Shown here: piece by piece, positions 1-6,587 of the stretch
Layout of the letters: every line of letters begins with the position of its first letter
How positions within the stretch are numbered: the first letter of the stretch is position 1
NCBI GenBank assembly: GCA_934277655.1
Contig: CAKQVC010000052.1
Span: 1 to 9,748, forward strand
DNA length: 9,748 nucleotides
Reading direction: 5' to 3'
DNA from: an uncultured Clostridia bacterium
GTDB lineage: Bacteria > Bacillota > Clostridia > Peptostreptococcales > Anaerovoracaceae
Translations under genes and position numbers: made by a program
Notes under the pieces: model-generated
Databases searched by the model: none
What the model saw: the letters and a program-made list of their open reading frames with translations, nothing else
What the model was told of the DNA's origin: nothing

Positions 1-29
1 ATGTAGCATAGTATAAAGTTAAAACATAC

Positions 30-54
30 AAAACGCCCCTTACAGGGGCGTTTT
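30..54 (-). terminator. Intrinsic terminator closing the B12 operon
   Basis: A perfect inverted repeat has 11-nt arms (AAAACGCCCCT at 30-40 and AGGGGCGTTTT at 44-54) and a 3-nt loop. The GC core is flanked by A-runs on one side and T-runs on the other, so it could stop transcription in both directions. Its position about 50 nt after the stop codon of the barrel protein fits the end of the minus-strand DUF4430/barrel operon. Confidence 0.9.
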
Positions 55-101
55 GCTTTCTTCTTTTCTCTAATTCTTCTTAACGACTTTGCTTGGTGTT
101 T

Positions 102-1508
102 CTATGCTTTGCAGCTTTTTACGGTGCTGTATGCTCCATATATCTTGCTGCCACCTGTTGTCTGCTTATACGCACGGACTTTTACATAGTAGGTCTTGCC
201 TGTTTTCAGACCGGAAACGGTTTTGCTTACGTTTTTCGTTCCGCTGACGGTTACCTTCGTTGCGTTGCTGAACTTTTTATTCGTTGCAAGTACAATCTGA
301 TATCCGCTGACTCCGGAAGTCTTCCCGCTTTTTTTCGTTACATAATCCGTATTGATTGCCGCCTTGCTCCAGTTTACCTTGATGGAACCTTTTTTCACTT
401 TTGAAACTTTTGTAAGTTTAGTCTGTGAAGGAGCTTCCCTGTAGAAGTGTGCCAGTGCGTAATATCCCTGCTCCGTTGCCATCTGATTTACCACCGGTTC
501 ATATCCGCCGCTTACCGTATTCACATGGCGGAATCCTCCGATTTTCGCATCATAAAAATCCATCAGTCCATCAATCGGCGTCTTTCCGTTTTTCTTGAAC
601 CGGCTGTCTGTATTTGGATTTACCCCGCATGCAAGGAGTCCGCAGATTGCCTGTGCACAGCTTTCGGAATTTACCGTTCCCCAGCTTGAAAAACCGCCAT
701 CCTTGTTCTGTGCTTTCGAAAGGAATGTAATCGCTTTCGCCACAGCCTTTTTTACTTTCGCCTGTTTCATATACGGTCCCAGTGCCGTCATTGCCATTCC
801 TGTCATGTCCACATCAGAAGCCGCTGCAAATCCGGATGCCCCTTCTACTTCTGCTCTTGTCTGCAGGCTCCATCCTCCGTCCGAAAGCTGGTTTGCAAGG
901 ATATAGTCAACCATTCTCTGTCTGGAATTCTGTCTGCTTTTTTCCTTTTCTCCATCCTTCAGTTCTGCATCTGTAAGCTTTCCATATTTATAATCATCTG
1001 TCAGCTTTGGAACTTCATATCCTGCACTGTCCAGTGCACGCAGCGCCCAGATCGGACCGTTCATGCCCTGCCACTTCACATTTACAAAATCCGCCAATGG
1101 ATCCAGCAAGTTATATCCTCCGATATCCGTCGCATCGTAACCTGCTGCTGAAAGTGCAATGATTACTCTGGAATACTCGGTAAATTTCCTGTCATGAAGG
1201 ATTCCTTCGGTACCTCTGTAGCCTGTTTTCAAGGCATCTTCTACTGTTTTTACATATGTTTTCAACCATGTATCAGTAAGGTCATATCCTGCATTTGCCA
1301 GTCCGTAAATGACCCATTCGCCGCCGATAGACCCATATGCAGGTTCTTTGACTGTGGTATAAATGTAATCTCCGCATTTTTCAAATGCTGTTTTGGTCTG
1401 ACTGTAGGAAGCCGCCTGCGCAAAGCCTGTACTTCCGAATATCATGGTAAAGCTGACGATTGCGGTCAGCGCCATAGTCAAAAATTTCCCAGGTTTTCTC
1501 TTTTTCAT
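102..1508 (-). CDS. Secreted alpha6/alpha6-barrel (prenyltransferase/squalene-oxidase repeat) protein with C-terminal FN3 domain; candidate cobalamin-capture barrel subunit
   Basis: The 468-residue protein starts at an ATG preceded by GAGGGAG (1514-1520). Residues 1-33 are a Sec signal peptide: basic start, hydrophobic core, cleavage site near AQA-A. Residues about 36-355 are helical repeats of the terpene-cyclase-like alpha/alpha toroid family, with SDGGWS (209-214), DVDMTGMAM (232-240) and KDGGFSSWG (269-277). The catalytic DXDD motif of squalene-hopene cyclases is not complete, so cyclase activity is unlikely. Residues about 363-468 form a Lys-rich fibronectin type III module, often a spacer or surface-binding domain. 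The gene begins 42 nt after the DUF4430 gene ends and shares its riboswitch-controlled transcript. The barrel is the same general fold as the N-terminal domain of intrinsic factor and transcobalamin, so cobalamin binding with the neighbour is inferred. Without that context it would be called a hypothetical secreted repeat protein. Confidence 0.85.
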   Translation of the reverse strand: MKKRKPGKFLTMALTAIVSFTMIFGSTGFAQAASYSQTKTAFEKCGDYIYTTVKEPAYGSIGGEWVIYGLANAGYDLTDTWLKTYVKTVEDALKTGYRGTEGILHDRKFTEYSRVIIALSAAGYDATDIGGYNLLDPLADFVNVKWQGMNGPIWALRALDSAGYEVPKLTDDYKYGKLTDAELKDGEKEKSRQNSRQRMVDYILANQLSDGGWSLQTRAEVEGASGFAAASDVDMTGMAMTALGPYMKQAKVKKAVAKAITFLSKAQNKDGGFSSWGTVNSESCAQAICGLLACGVNPNTDSRFKKNGKTPIDGLMDFYDAKIGGFRHVNTVSGGYEPVVNQMATEQGYYALAHFYREAPSQTKLTKVSKVKKGSIKVNWSKAAINTDYVTKKSGKTSGVSGYQIVLATNKKFSNATKVTVSGTKNVSKTVSGLKTGKTYYVKVRAYKQTTGGSKIYGAYSTVKSCKA

Positions 1509-1550
1509 TCGCTCTCCCTCGTATTAATATAGTAGTAGTTTTTTCTTTAT

Positions 1551-2465
1551 CTAGCCCATCCATTCATCTGCACCGACATCGGTTCCCAGTCCTTCACAGG
1601 TATAGCACCAGACAATGGTATCTCCGTCTTTCAGATAATAGGACGAACATCCATAATTCGGGAACCAGCCGTTGACCTTATACATCCAGCCGCTCTGTGG
1701 TCCGCCGTCAAATTCATACAGATAATTGATTCCTTCTATGTAATAAGATGCATAGACCGGTGTGTAACTGAATTCCAGCTGGATATCGTTGTTTCTGCAA
1801 AGCGTATTGAGCGCATCAAAGACGGTATTATCGGTTGTTCCCTTATATGTGGTTTTCTTCAAGATCACACCGTCTTCCGGGATATAGTCTTTGATCGCCG
1901 GGTTTTCCAGCTTGCTCATATCATTGGACAAGGTATCGCAGCGAATCTCCAGCGTGACCGTGACATTTTCTGCTTTTGCCGGCTTCAATGCTGCATTTCC
2001 GTTATTGGAAGCAGTAAAGTCCTTGCTGTTGTCTACCTTGATATCCTTGGCCGTGAGCTTCTTTTTTTCAGCTTCCGTATATTTTTTAGTTGCTTTATTT
2101 TTTGTCTTCTCTGTTTTCGAATCGTTTTTTGACGATGCTTTGGTATCCTTGGATTTGTCCTGCTTATCCTCTTCCTTTGCGTTTTCATCGTCTTTCTCGG
2201 AAGTATCCTGTGCATCCTTGTCCTGATCGGTGGCTTCTATCTTCTCATCGTCTGCTCCCGGCACATTCACATTTTCGCCCAGCACGATGTTTCCCTGTCC
2301 GTCTGCCAGCTTTGCGTCTTTCCCTTCGATAGAAAGTCCGACTGCTGTCGATACAATCACAACAGCTGCCAGAGCGATCAGTGCGATTTTTTTATATCGC
2401 TTCGACTTGATTTTTCTGACCAACTCCTGATTCTGTGTATTCTCTTTTTTTCCTTTTTCCTCCAA
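1551..2465 (-). CDS. Membrane-anchored DUF4430 (transcobalamin C-terminal-like) protein; candidate cobalamin-capture clamp subunit
   Basis: The 304-residue protein appears to start at TTG, with GGAGGG seven nt upstream; no ATG in this frame fits better. Residues about 27-46 are an uncleaved signal anchor after a Lys-rich cytoplasmic tail. Residues about 70-137 form a highly charged Asp/Glu/Lys/Ser stalk of low complexity, probably disordered. Residues about 167-293 match the DUF4430 pattern, with YYIEGINYLYEF (241-252), GWMYKVNG (259-266) and LKDGDTIVWCYT (278-289). This family is named for similarity to the C-terminal domain of transcobalamin. Five cysteines (176, 223, 273, 287, 290) lie in the exported part and could form disulfides. 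It is the first gene after the cobalamin riboswitch and is followed by the barrel gene. The role in B12 capture is inferred from fold plus riboswitch; a different small ligand is possible. Confidence 0.85.
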   Translation of the reverse strand: MEEKGKKENTQNQELVRKIKSKRYKKIALIALAAVVIVSTAVGLSIEGKDAKLADGQGNIVLGENVNVPGADDEKIEATDQDKDAQDTSEKDDENAKEEDKQDKSKDTKASSKNDSKTEKTKNKATKKYTEAEKKKLTAKDIKVDNSKDFTASNNGNAALKPAKAENVTVTLEIRCDTLSNDMSKLENPAIKDYIPEDGVILKKTTYKGTTDNTVFDALNTLCRNNDIQLEFSYTPVYASYYIEGINYLYEFDGGPQSGWMYKVNGWFPNYGCSSYYLKDGDTIVWCYTCEGLGTDVGADEWMG

Positions 2466-2635
2466 ATTTGCTCCCTCCTGTTTTTGTCGCCTTTATCCTC
2501 GTCTGACTTTTCTTTTTTCTCCGCTTCCATGCCTGATGTAAGCTGCGGTCGCTCTGCAGTCCTGACAGTCCTGTTAGTTTTTGACAGAACTATAAAAGCT
2601 GTCTCTCCATTCAAGCAGGGCTTCTCTTAAACTAC

Positions 2636-2714
2636 AAAAAAAGCTGCAGTCCCGGGACATCCCCAAAACCGCCCTGCCGGCAGATTTTGCGAGATATTCA
2701 TCCCAGGCTGCAGC
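2636..2714 (-). terminator. Attenuator terminator hairpin of the cobalamin riboswitch
   Basis: In minus-strand sense, the arm GCTGCAGCCTGGGA (2714-2701) pairs with TCCCGGGACTGCAGC (2657-2643). This gives 14 base pairs with one bulged A and one G-U, followed by seven T (2642-2636). The 43-nt loop contains its own palindrome, CTGCCGGCAG (2674-2683). It lies between the aptamer and the DUF4430 start, as expected for a transcription-attenuating expression platform. Confidence 0.75.
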
Positions 2715-2748
2715 CCGTCTTCGCTGTTCCTGTTTCCTTTGCAGTCTG
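2704..2748 (-). promoter_or_regulatory. Candidate antiterminator stem
   Basis: In minus-strand sense, CAGACTGCA (2748-2740) can pair with TGCAGCCTG (2712-2704), with 8 of 9 positions matched. The second element is the upstream arm of the terminator hairpin, so the two structures are mutually exclusive. Ligand-bound aptamer would be expected to favour the terminator and lower expression when B12 is plentiful. The pairing was found by eye and not energy-minimised. Confidence 0.5.
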
Positions 2749-2777
2749 CGTTCCTTCGACACCGGCTGCTTTTAAAA

Positions 2778-2940
2778 CTCATGCATGTTTCCTGACTTGG
2801 ACTTCTTCGCTCTACCACCTTCCCAAAGCTTTTCATCTTCAGTGGTTTTGGCAGTACTCAATCCTTACAGTAGCGGGACCGTACAGGATTTTCACCTGTT
2901 TCCATCTTAGCTTTACCTCCGAAATTTTTCATCATGATTG
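2778..2940 (-). ncRNA. Cobalamin (B12) riboswitch aptamer
   Basis: Reading the minus strand, the class-I cobalamin aptamer signature appears in order: GGTGAAAATCC, then ACGGTCCCGCTACTGTAAGG (the B12-box region, 2863-2882), then a variable arm, then GTCAGGAAACATGC near 2781-2794. A short closing stem is possible between TCATG (2937-2933) and CATGA (2783-2779). The element is upstream of the DUF4430/barrel operon and downstream of its promoter. Such riboswitches usually repress B12 transport or synthesis genes when adenosylcobalamin is available. The exact ends are approximate. Confidence 0.93.
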
Positions 2941-3003
2941 CCTCTCAGTCAATTCTCTGATGGTTTCAGAAGCAAAGAACATAAGCTTTTTGTTGATAGC
3001 TTT

Positions 3004-3032
3004 ATTGTATCATGACCTGCCCGCTCTTGCAA
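3004..3032 (-). promoter_or_regulatory. Sigma-A promoter of the riboswitch/DUF4430 operon
   Basis: In minus-strand sense there is a -35 TTGCAA (3032-3027), a 17-nt spacer and a -10 TACAAT (3009-3004). Transcription would start near 2997, giving about 60 nt of leader before the aptamer. The -35 begins only 18 nt beyond the copZ stop codon. Confidence 0.7.
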
Positions 3033-3050
3033 GGAATATCCAAGGAATTT

Positions 3051-3305
3051 CTATTTTCCGAAAGAGAAAATTCCTTTTTTCTTATATGGCTGGCTGGTAA
3101 TATCGCCCACTTCATATCCGGTTTCTGAGATGACCGATCTGATCTTATCGGCATCCAGTTCCTCTTCACTGACGATCTCTGTCAGGTTCTTTGCGTGAGA
3201 TGAAGTTACCGTCTTTACGCTGAACGCATTGCGGATCGCCTCGTTTACGTGAGATTCGCACATTCCACATGCCATACCTGCTACTTGTACTGTTGTCTTA
3301 ATCAT
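3051..3305 (-). CDS. copZ: Heavy-metal-associated (HMA) domain protein, CopZ-like copper chaperone
   Basis: An 84-residue cytosolic protein with no signal peptide. It starts at an ATG behind a strong AGGAGG (about 3315-3320). It is a single ferredoxin-like HMA domain with the Cu(I)-binding motif GMACGMC (metal-binding Cys13 and Cys16) in the first loop, and a short basic C-terminal extension (residues 75-84). Members of the family carry Cu(I) to the matching ATPase or to the CsoR repressor. The gene follows copA by 138 nt on the same strand, so it is probably the last gene of the csoR-copA-copZ transcript. A mercury-binding role is possible for the domain alone, but the neighbours point to copper. 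Confidence 0.88.
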   Translation of the reverse strand: MIKTTVQVAGMACGMCESHVNEAIRNAFSVKTVTSSHAKNLTEIVSEEELDADKIRSVISETGYEVGDITSQPYKKKGIFSFGK

Positions 3306-3443
3306 TTTTTATTCCTCCTGTTTATGTTTTTTATATCTTTATATCTTTATCATGCCGGGCGTCCGGCCGTTTCGTAATTTTTGTTTCTGCCATGTCTTCT
3401 GGCTTGTTCGTTTTTTGCCACTGCTGCGGCCACAATCCCTGCC

Positions 3444-5762
3444 CTACTTCTTTCTGTTCTTAGCCTTATGGTCTCTGCTTCCATCGTAAGGTTTGCAGAG
3501 ATTGAGCCGTAGAGCATTGGTTACAACGCAGAAACTGGAAAGGCTCATTGCCGCCGCACCGAACATCGGGTTAAGGGTCAGTCCCAGTCCCACGAATACG
3601 CCTGCTGCCAGCGGAATGCCAATGATATTGTAGATAAATGCCCAGAAAAGATTTTCATGAATGTTCCGGAGCGTCGCACGGCTCAGGCGGATGGCTGCCG
3701 GAACATCTTCCAGAGAACTTTTCATCAGAACCACATCAGCCGCATCGATAGCTACATCTGCGCCTGCTCCGATAGCGATTCCAAGATCCGCACTGGTCAA
3801 TGCAGGTGCATCGTTGATACCGTCTCCGACCATGGCAACTTTTCCTTTAAATTTCAGACGTTTGATCACTTTTTCTTTTCCATCTGGAAGAACGCCTGCA
3901 ATAACTTCGTCTACCCCTGCCTGCATGCCGATAGCCTTTGCTGTTTTTTCATTGTCACCGGTAACCATGACCACGTGGATCCCCATGTTCTGCAATTCCT
4001 TGATTGCCTGCGTGCTGTCCTCTTTAATGGTATCTGCAACTGCGATCACGCCCAGAAGTTTTTCGTTTTCTACAAACAAGAGTGGCGTCTTGCCGTTTTC
4101 TGCAAGTTTCTCTGCTTGTTCCTGAAGTGCTTCCGGTATCATAGTCTGCTCTCCGATGAATTTCAGGCTGCCTCCTGTCAGGACGTTTTCTCCCAGTTTT
4201 CCTGTCAGCCCATTGCCGGAAAGTGCCTGGAAATCACTGATCTGACGGCTGAGTGAAGACATCCTGTCCGCTGCAAAGGTTTCTTCTGCTTTTTTCAGCA
4301 CGGCCTTTGCCAGAGGGTGTTCACTTTTGGCTTCCAGTGCAGCCGCTTTTTGTAATAACTCCTCGGGAGAAATATTTTGCGCAGGGATCATATCAGTTAC
4401 TACCGGCTGTCCGCTGGTAATCGTTCCCGTCTTATCCAGTGCAACAACCTGCGTTTTTCCTGCTTTTTCGAGGGAAACTGCTGTCTTGAATAAAATTCCG
4501 TTTTTCGCTCCGACTCCGTTTCCTACCATGATTGCCACCGGTGTCGCCAGTCCCAGAGCACAAGGGCAACTGATGACCAGCACGGAAATGGCTCTTGCCA
4601 GTGCGAAGCTGAACTCCCTGCCGATGAGCAGCCATGCGATCAGTGTTATGACCGAAAGGGAAATGACGGTTGGTACGAAAATACCGGATACTTTATCGGC
4701 TACCTTGGCAATCGGCGCTTTGGTCGCCGCCGCATCACCGACCATTTTAATAATCTGCGATAAAGTCGTATCTTCACCTACACGGGACGCTTCACAGCGG
4801 ATAAATCCTGACTGGTTGATGGTTGCCGCCGATACCGAGTCTCCCTCCTGTTTGTCAACCGGAATGCTTTCCCCGGTTAACGCCGATTCATTGACCGCTG
4901 TCATGCCTTCTAACACGATGCCGTCAACCGGAATACTTTCCCCGGGACGCACGATGAAGATGTCACCTCTTTTTACTTTCTCGATCGATACGGTTTCTTC
5001 TTTACCGTCACGGACAATGGTTGCTGTTTTTGGTGCCAGCTTCATCAGGCTTTTTAATGCGTCTGTGGTCCTGCCTTTGGATATGGATTCCAGCATTTTG
5101 CCGACAGTGATCAGCGTCAGGATCATCGCCGCCGACTCGAAATAAAATTCATCCATATAGGTCATAACGCCATCCATGTTACCTTTTACCTGTGCATCAG
5201 TCATCAGGAACAGTACAACTACACTCCATCCATATGCTGCCGAAGCTCCCAGTGCTACCAGCGTATCCATGTTTGGCGCTCGGTGCCACAGACTTTTAAA
5301 GCCGCTGATAAAGAATTTCTGGTTGATAACCATGATGATCGTCGTCAGAAGAAGCTGAATCAGACCCATAGCTACGTGATTTTCCTGCAGCCAGACCGGG
5401 ATTGGCCAGTTCCACATCATATGCCCCATGGAAAAATACATCAGGACAATCAGGAAAACAGCCGATGTGATCAGCCTTTTTTTCAGCCCGGCGGTTTCTC
5501 CGCTTTCCAGTTCTGCTTCATCAGCACCCGCACTGCCAGTGCTTCCTGCATTGTCTGACTCCGCTCCCTTCAGGGAAGCTCCGTAGCCTGCCGCTTTTAC
5601 AGCACTTATAATGGTATCCGGCGATGCAGTTCCTTCTACACCCATGGAATTGGTCAGAAGGCTTACGCTGCACGATGTAACACCCGGAACCTTGGAAACT
5701 GCTTTTTCTACACGACTGCTGCATGCCGCACAGCTCATTCCCGTTACATGAAATTGTTCCAT
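3444..5762 (-). CDS. copA: Copper-exporting P1B-type ATPase CopA
   Basis: A 772-residue inner-membrane pump using ATP to export Cu(I). It has one N-terminal HMA domain (residues 3-65, GMSCAAC with Cys11 and Cys14), then membrane helices beginning about residue 97. The actuator motif TGES is at 296-299 and the metal-binding CPC at 399-401. The phosphorylation site is DKTGTIT (Asp443), followed by the nucleotide-binding SEHP (480-483) and GDGINDAP (646-653). The last two helices carry the P1B-1 signatures YN (711-712) and MSLSS (739-743). All catalytic and Cu(I)-selectivity residues are present, so it should be functional. The start is fixed by the HMA domain. Its ribosome site is ordinary in sequence (AGAGG) but about 13 nt from the ATG, longer than usual. 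It lies between csoR and copZ. Confidence 0.96.
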   Translation of the reverse strand: MEQFHVTGMSCAACSSRVEKAVSKVPGVTSCSVSLLTNSMGVEGTASPDTIISAVKAAGYGASLKGAESDNAGSTGSAGADEAELESGETAGLKKRLITSAVFLIVLMYFSMGHMMWNWPIPVWLQENHVAMGLIQLLLTTIIMVINQKFFISGFKSLWHRAPNMDTLVALGASAAYGWSVVVLFLMTDAQVKGNMDGVMTYMDEFYFESAAMILTLITVGKMLESISKGRTTDALKSLMKLAPKTATIVRDGKEETVSIEKVKRGDIFIVRPGESIPVDGIVLEGMTAVNESALTGESIPVDKQEGDSVSAATINQSGFIRCEASRVGEDTTLSQIIKMVGDAAATKAPIAKVADKVSGIFVPTVISLSVITLIAWLLIGREFSFALARAISVLVISCPCALGLATPVAIMVGNGVGAKNGILFKTAVSLEKAGKTQVVALDKTGTITSGQPVVTDMIPAQNISPEELLQKAAALEAKSEHPLAKAVLKKAEETFAADRMSSLSRQISDFQALSGNGLTGKLGENVLTGGSLKFIGEQTMIPEALQEQAEKLAENGKTPLLFVENEKLLGVIAVADTIKEDSTQAIKELQNMGIHVVMVTGDNEKTAKAIGMQAGVDEVIAGVLPDGKEKVIKRLKFKGKVAMVGDGINDAPALTSADLGIAIGAGADVAIDAADVVLMKSSLEDVPAAIRLSRATLRNIHENLFWAFIYNIIGIPLAAGVFVGLGLTLNPMFGAAAMSLSSFCVVTNALRLNLCKPYDGSRDHKAKNRKK

Positions 5763-5939
5763 CGTTTTTATCTTACCTCTTTCTTATATATATATGAATA
5801 TGGTTCCACGTTCTTTACAGCCCATAATGGGCACAGCATCATCTATCGTTTCCGCAATTAATGAGCCTGCAAGCAACAAGTCTGCAAAGAACGCTCCATC
5901 TGTTATCTTTAATTATCTTTCTTTGAAATGAAATATTGA
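5763..5939 (-). other. csoR-copA intergenic leader with long inverted repeat and small open frames
   Basis: This 177-nt gap has no clear promoter or CsoR-type operator, so copA is probably read from the csoR promoter. In minus-strand sense, CGTTCTTTGCAG (5893-5882) can pair with CTGTAAAGAACG (5820-5809), 12 pairs including one G-U, closing an approximately 85-nt domain. A small palindrome, GCCCATTATGGGC (5833-5821), lies across the 3' end of that domain. The same stretch is also open in one frame for 41 codons after an in-frame TAA (about 5911 to 5787), with protein-like composition but no ATG or ribosome site. It may be a structured leader or a decayed gene. Confidence 0.4.
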
Positions 5940-6296
5940 TCATTTCATCAGTTTCTGCAAAGTCGTAACCAGTTCATCAATGATCGCATCATCTCCCTTG
6001 CGGATGTCCCGCACAACGCAGGTTCTAATATGGCTGGCGAGCAGTTCCCGGTTAAATGCATTCATCGCTGCATTGACCGCTGCTGATTGCATTAAGATAT
6101 CATTGCAGTAAGCGTTGTTTTCTAACATCGTCTGAATGCCTCTGACCTGTCCCTCGATTCGTTTCAGCCGGTTCAGCAGTGCCTTTTTTTGCTCATCGGG
6201 TCTGTCGGTCGTCTTTTCGCCGCAGCAACAACAATTCTGGCTGCTGTTTGCCTGCTCCGTTGCAATGCACTTTTCTTCTTTGTCTTTATCTCCCAT
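5940..6296 (-). CDS. csoR: CsoR-family copper-sensing transcriptional repressor
   Basis: A 118-residue all-alpha DNA-binding repressor of the CsoR/RcnR family. The conserved core KKALLNRLKRIEGQVRGI starts at residue 37. The Cu(I) ligand triad is Cys64, His89 and Cys93. The ligand spacing (25 and 4) is the same as Cys36-His61-Cys65 of the Mycobacterium tuberculosis protein, which supports copper rather than nickel, formaldehyde or persulfide sensing. An N-terminal tail carries Cys10 and a run of four Cys (22-25). The ATG has GAGAGG about 8 nt upstream. The gene is first in the copper operon and its own promoter overlaps the presumed operator, so the system should be autoregulated: apo-CsoR represses, and Cu(I) releases. 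Confidence 0.93.
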   Translation of the reverse strand: MGDKDKEEKCIATEQANSSQNCCCCGEKTTDRPDEQKKALLNRLKRIEGQVRGIQTMLENNAYCNDILMQSAAVNAAMNAFNRELLASHIRTCVVRDIRKGDDAIIDELVTTLQKLMK

Positions 6297-6364
6297 AAAA
6301 ATATCCTCTCGTTTGTTTTTGATTGTTTATTCTTTTTTGATCCATTATTCTTGATTCAGCTCAT

Positions 6365-6392
6365 TTTATACCCCCTTGGGGTATATTAACAA
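6365..6392 (-). promoter_or_regulatory. Promoter of the csoR-copA-copZ operon
   Basis: In minus-strand sense there is a -35 TTGTTA (6392-6387), a 16-nt spacer and a -10 TATAAA (6370-6365). The spacer contains most of the CsoR operator palindrome, so bound repressor would exclude RNA polymerase. The predicted start is about 60 nt before the csoR ATG. Confidence 0.7.
6367..6385. promoter_or_regulatory. CsoR operator
   Basis: A perfect palindrome, TATACCCC-CTT-GGGGTATA, matches the TACCC(C)...GGGGTA form of CsoR sites. It sits between the -35 and -10 of the csoR promoter and upstream of a gene with the CsoR ligand set. Confidence 0.88.
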
Positions 6393-6405
6393 TATTAATA
6401 TACCC
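6379..6405. promoter_or_regulatory. Second overlapping inverted repeat (extra CsoR half-site)
   Basis: GGGTATATTAA (6379-6389) and TTAATATACCC (6395-6405) are perfect 11-nt arms around a 5-nt spacer. The left arm shares the GGGGTATA half of the main operator, so three TATACCC-type half-sites lie in 39 bp. The repeat could bind a second CsoR tetramer or help control a promoter reading rightward. Confidence 0.55.
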
Positions 6406-6497
6406 ACCTCCGCAAAGCATAAACGCAGTTTTTCGTATATTTTTAAATTTTTCTCTTTTCTCATGCTAAGAAACTTCCAAAATACTCTTGTTGTCTC

Positions 6498-6510
6498 TGA
6501 AAATGTTTCA
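6498..6510. promoter_or_regulatory. Small palindrome upstream of the XRE gene, possible operator
   Basis: TGAAA-ATG-TTTCA is a perfect 5-nt inverted repeat eight nt before the proposed -35 of the XRE gene. XRE regulators often bind such short palindromes near their own promoter. It is short enough to be chance. Confidence 0.25.
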
Positions 6511-6517
6511 AAATTTC

Positions 6518-6545
6518 TTGTTTTTTGGCATGACTGGTGTAAAAT
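6518..6545 (+). promoter_or_regulatory. Candidate promoter of the XRE regulator gene
   Basis: A -35 TTGTTT (6518-6523), a 16-nt spacer and a -10 TAAAAT (6540-6545) lie about 40 nt upstream of the start codon. The match to consensus is moderate. Confidence 0.5.
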
Positions 6546-6587
6546 AAATATGTGTTTGTGTATTTCCGCGATCAAGGAGGAAACTTT

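Noticed and set aside
102..1508. Squalene-hopene cyclase or prenyltransferase enzyme
   Set aside because: Repeats of that fold are present, but the catalytic DXDD is not complete (DVDMT), the protein is secreted, and the B12 riboswitch points to ligand binding rather than terpene chemistry.
2574..2836. Small minus-strand open frames of 62 and 69 codons in the riboswitch leader
   Set aside because: They overlap the terminator and aptamer elements, have unremarkable composition and no ribosome site; the RNA structures explain the sequence.
4327..5145. 272-codon open frame on the plus strand inside copA
   Set aside because: It is antisense to the central part of an intact CopA with all P-type ATPase motifs; no ribosome site or recognisable domain. 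It reflects codon bias of copA.
5821..5833. GCCCATAATGGGC palindrome as a metal-regulator operator
   Set aside because: It does not resemble CsoR (TACCC...GGGTA) or CopY (TACANNTGTA) sites and lies across the 3' end of the larger inverted-repeat domain in the csoR-copA gap; no promoter sits next to it.
6552..6587. Earlier in-frame ATG for the XRE gene
   Set aside because: No ribosome site, overlaps the region just after the -10 box, and the ATG at 6588 has a perfectly spaced AAGGAGG.
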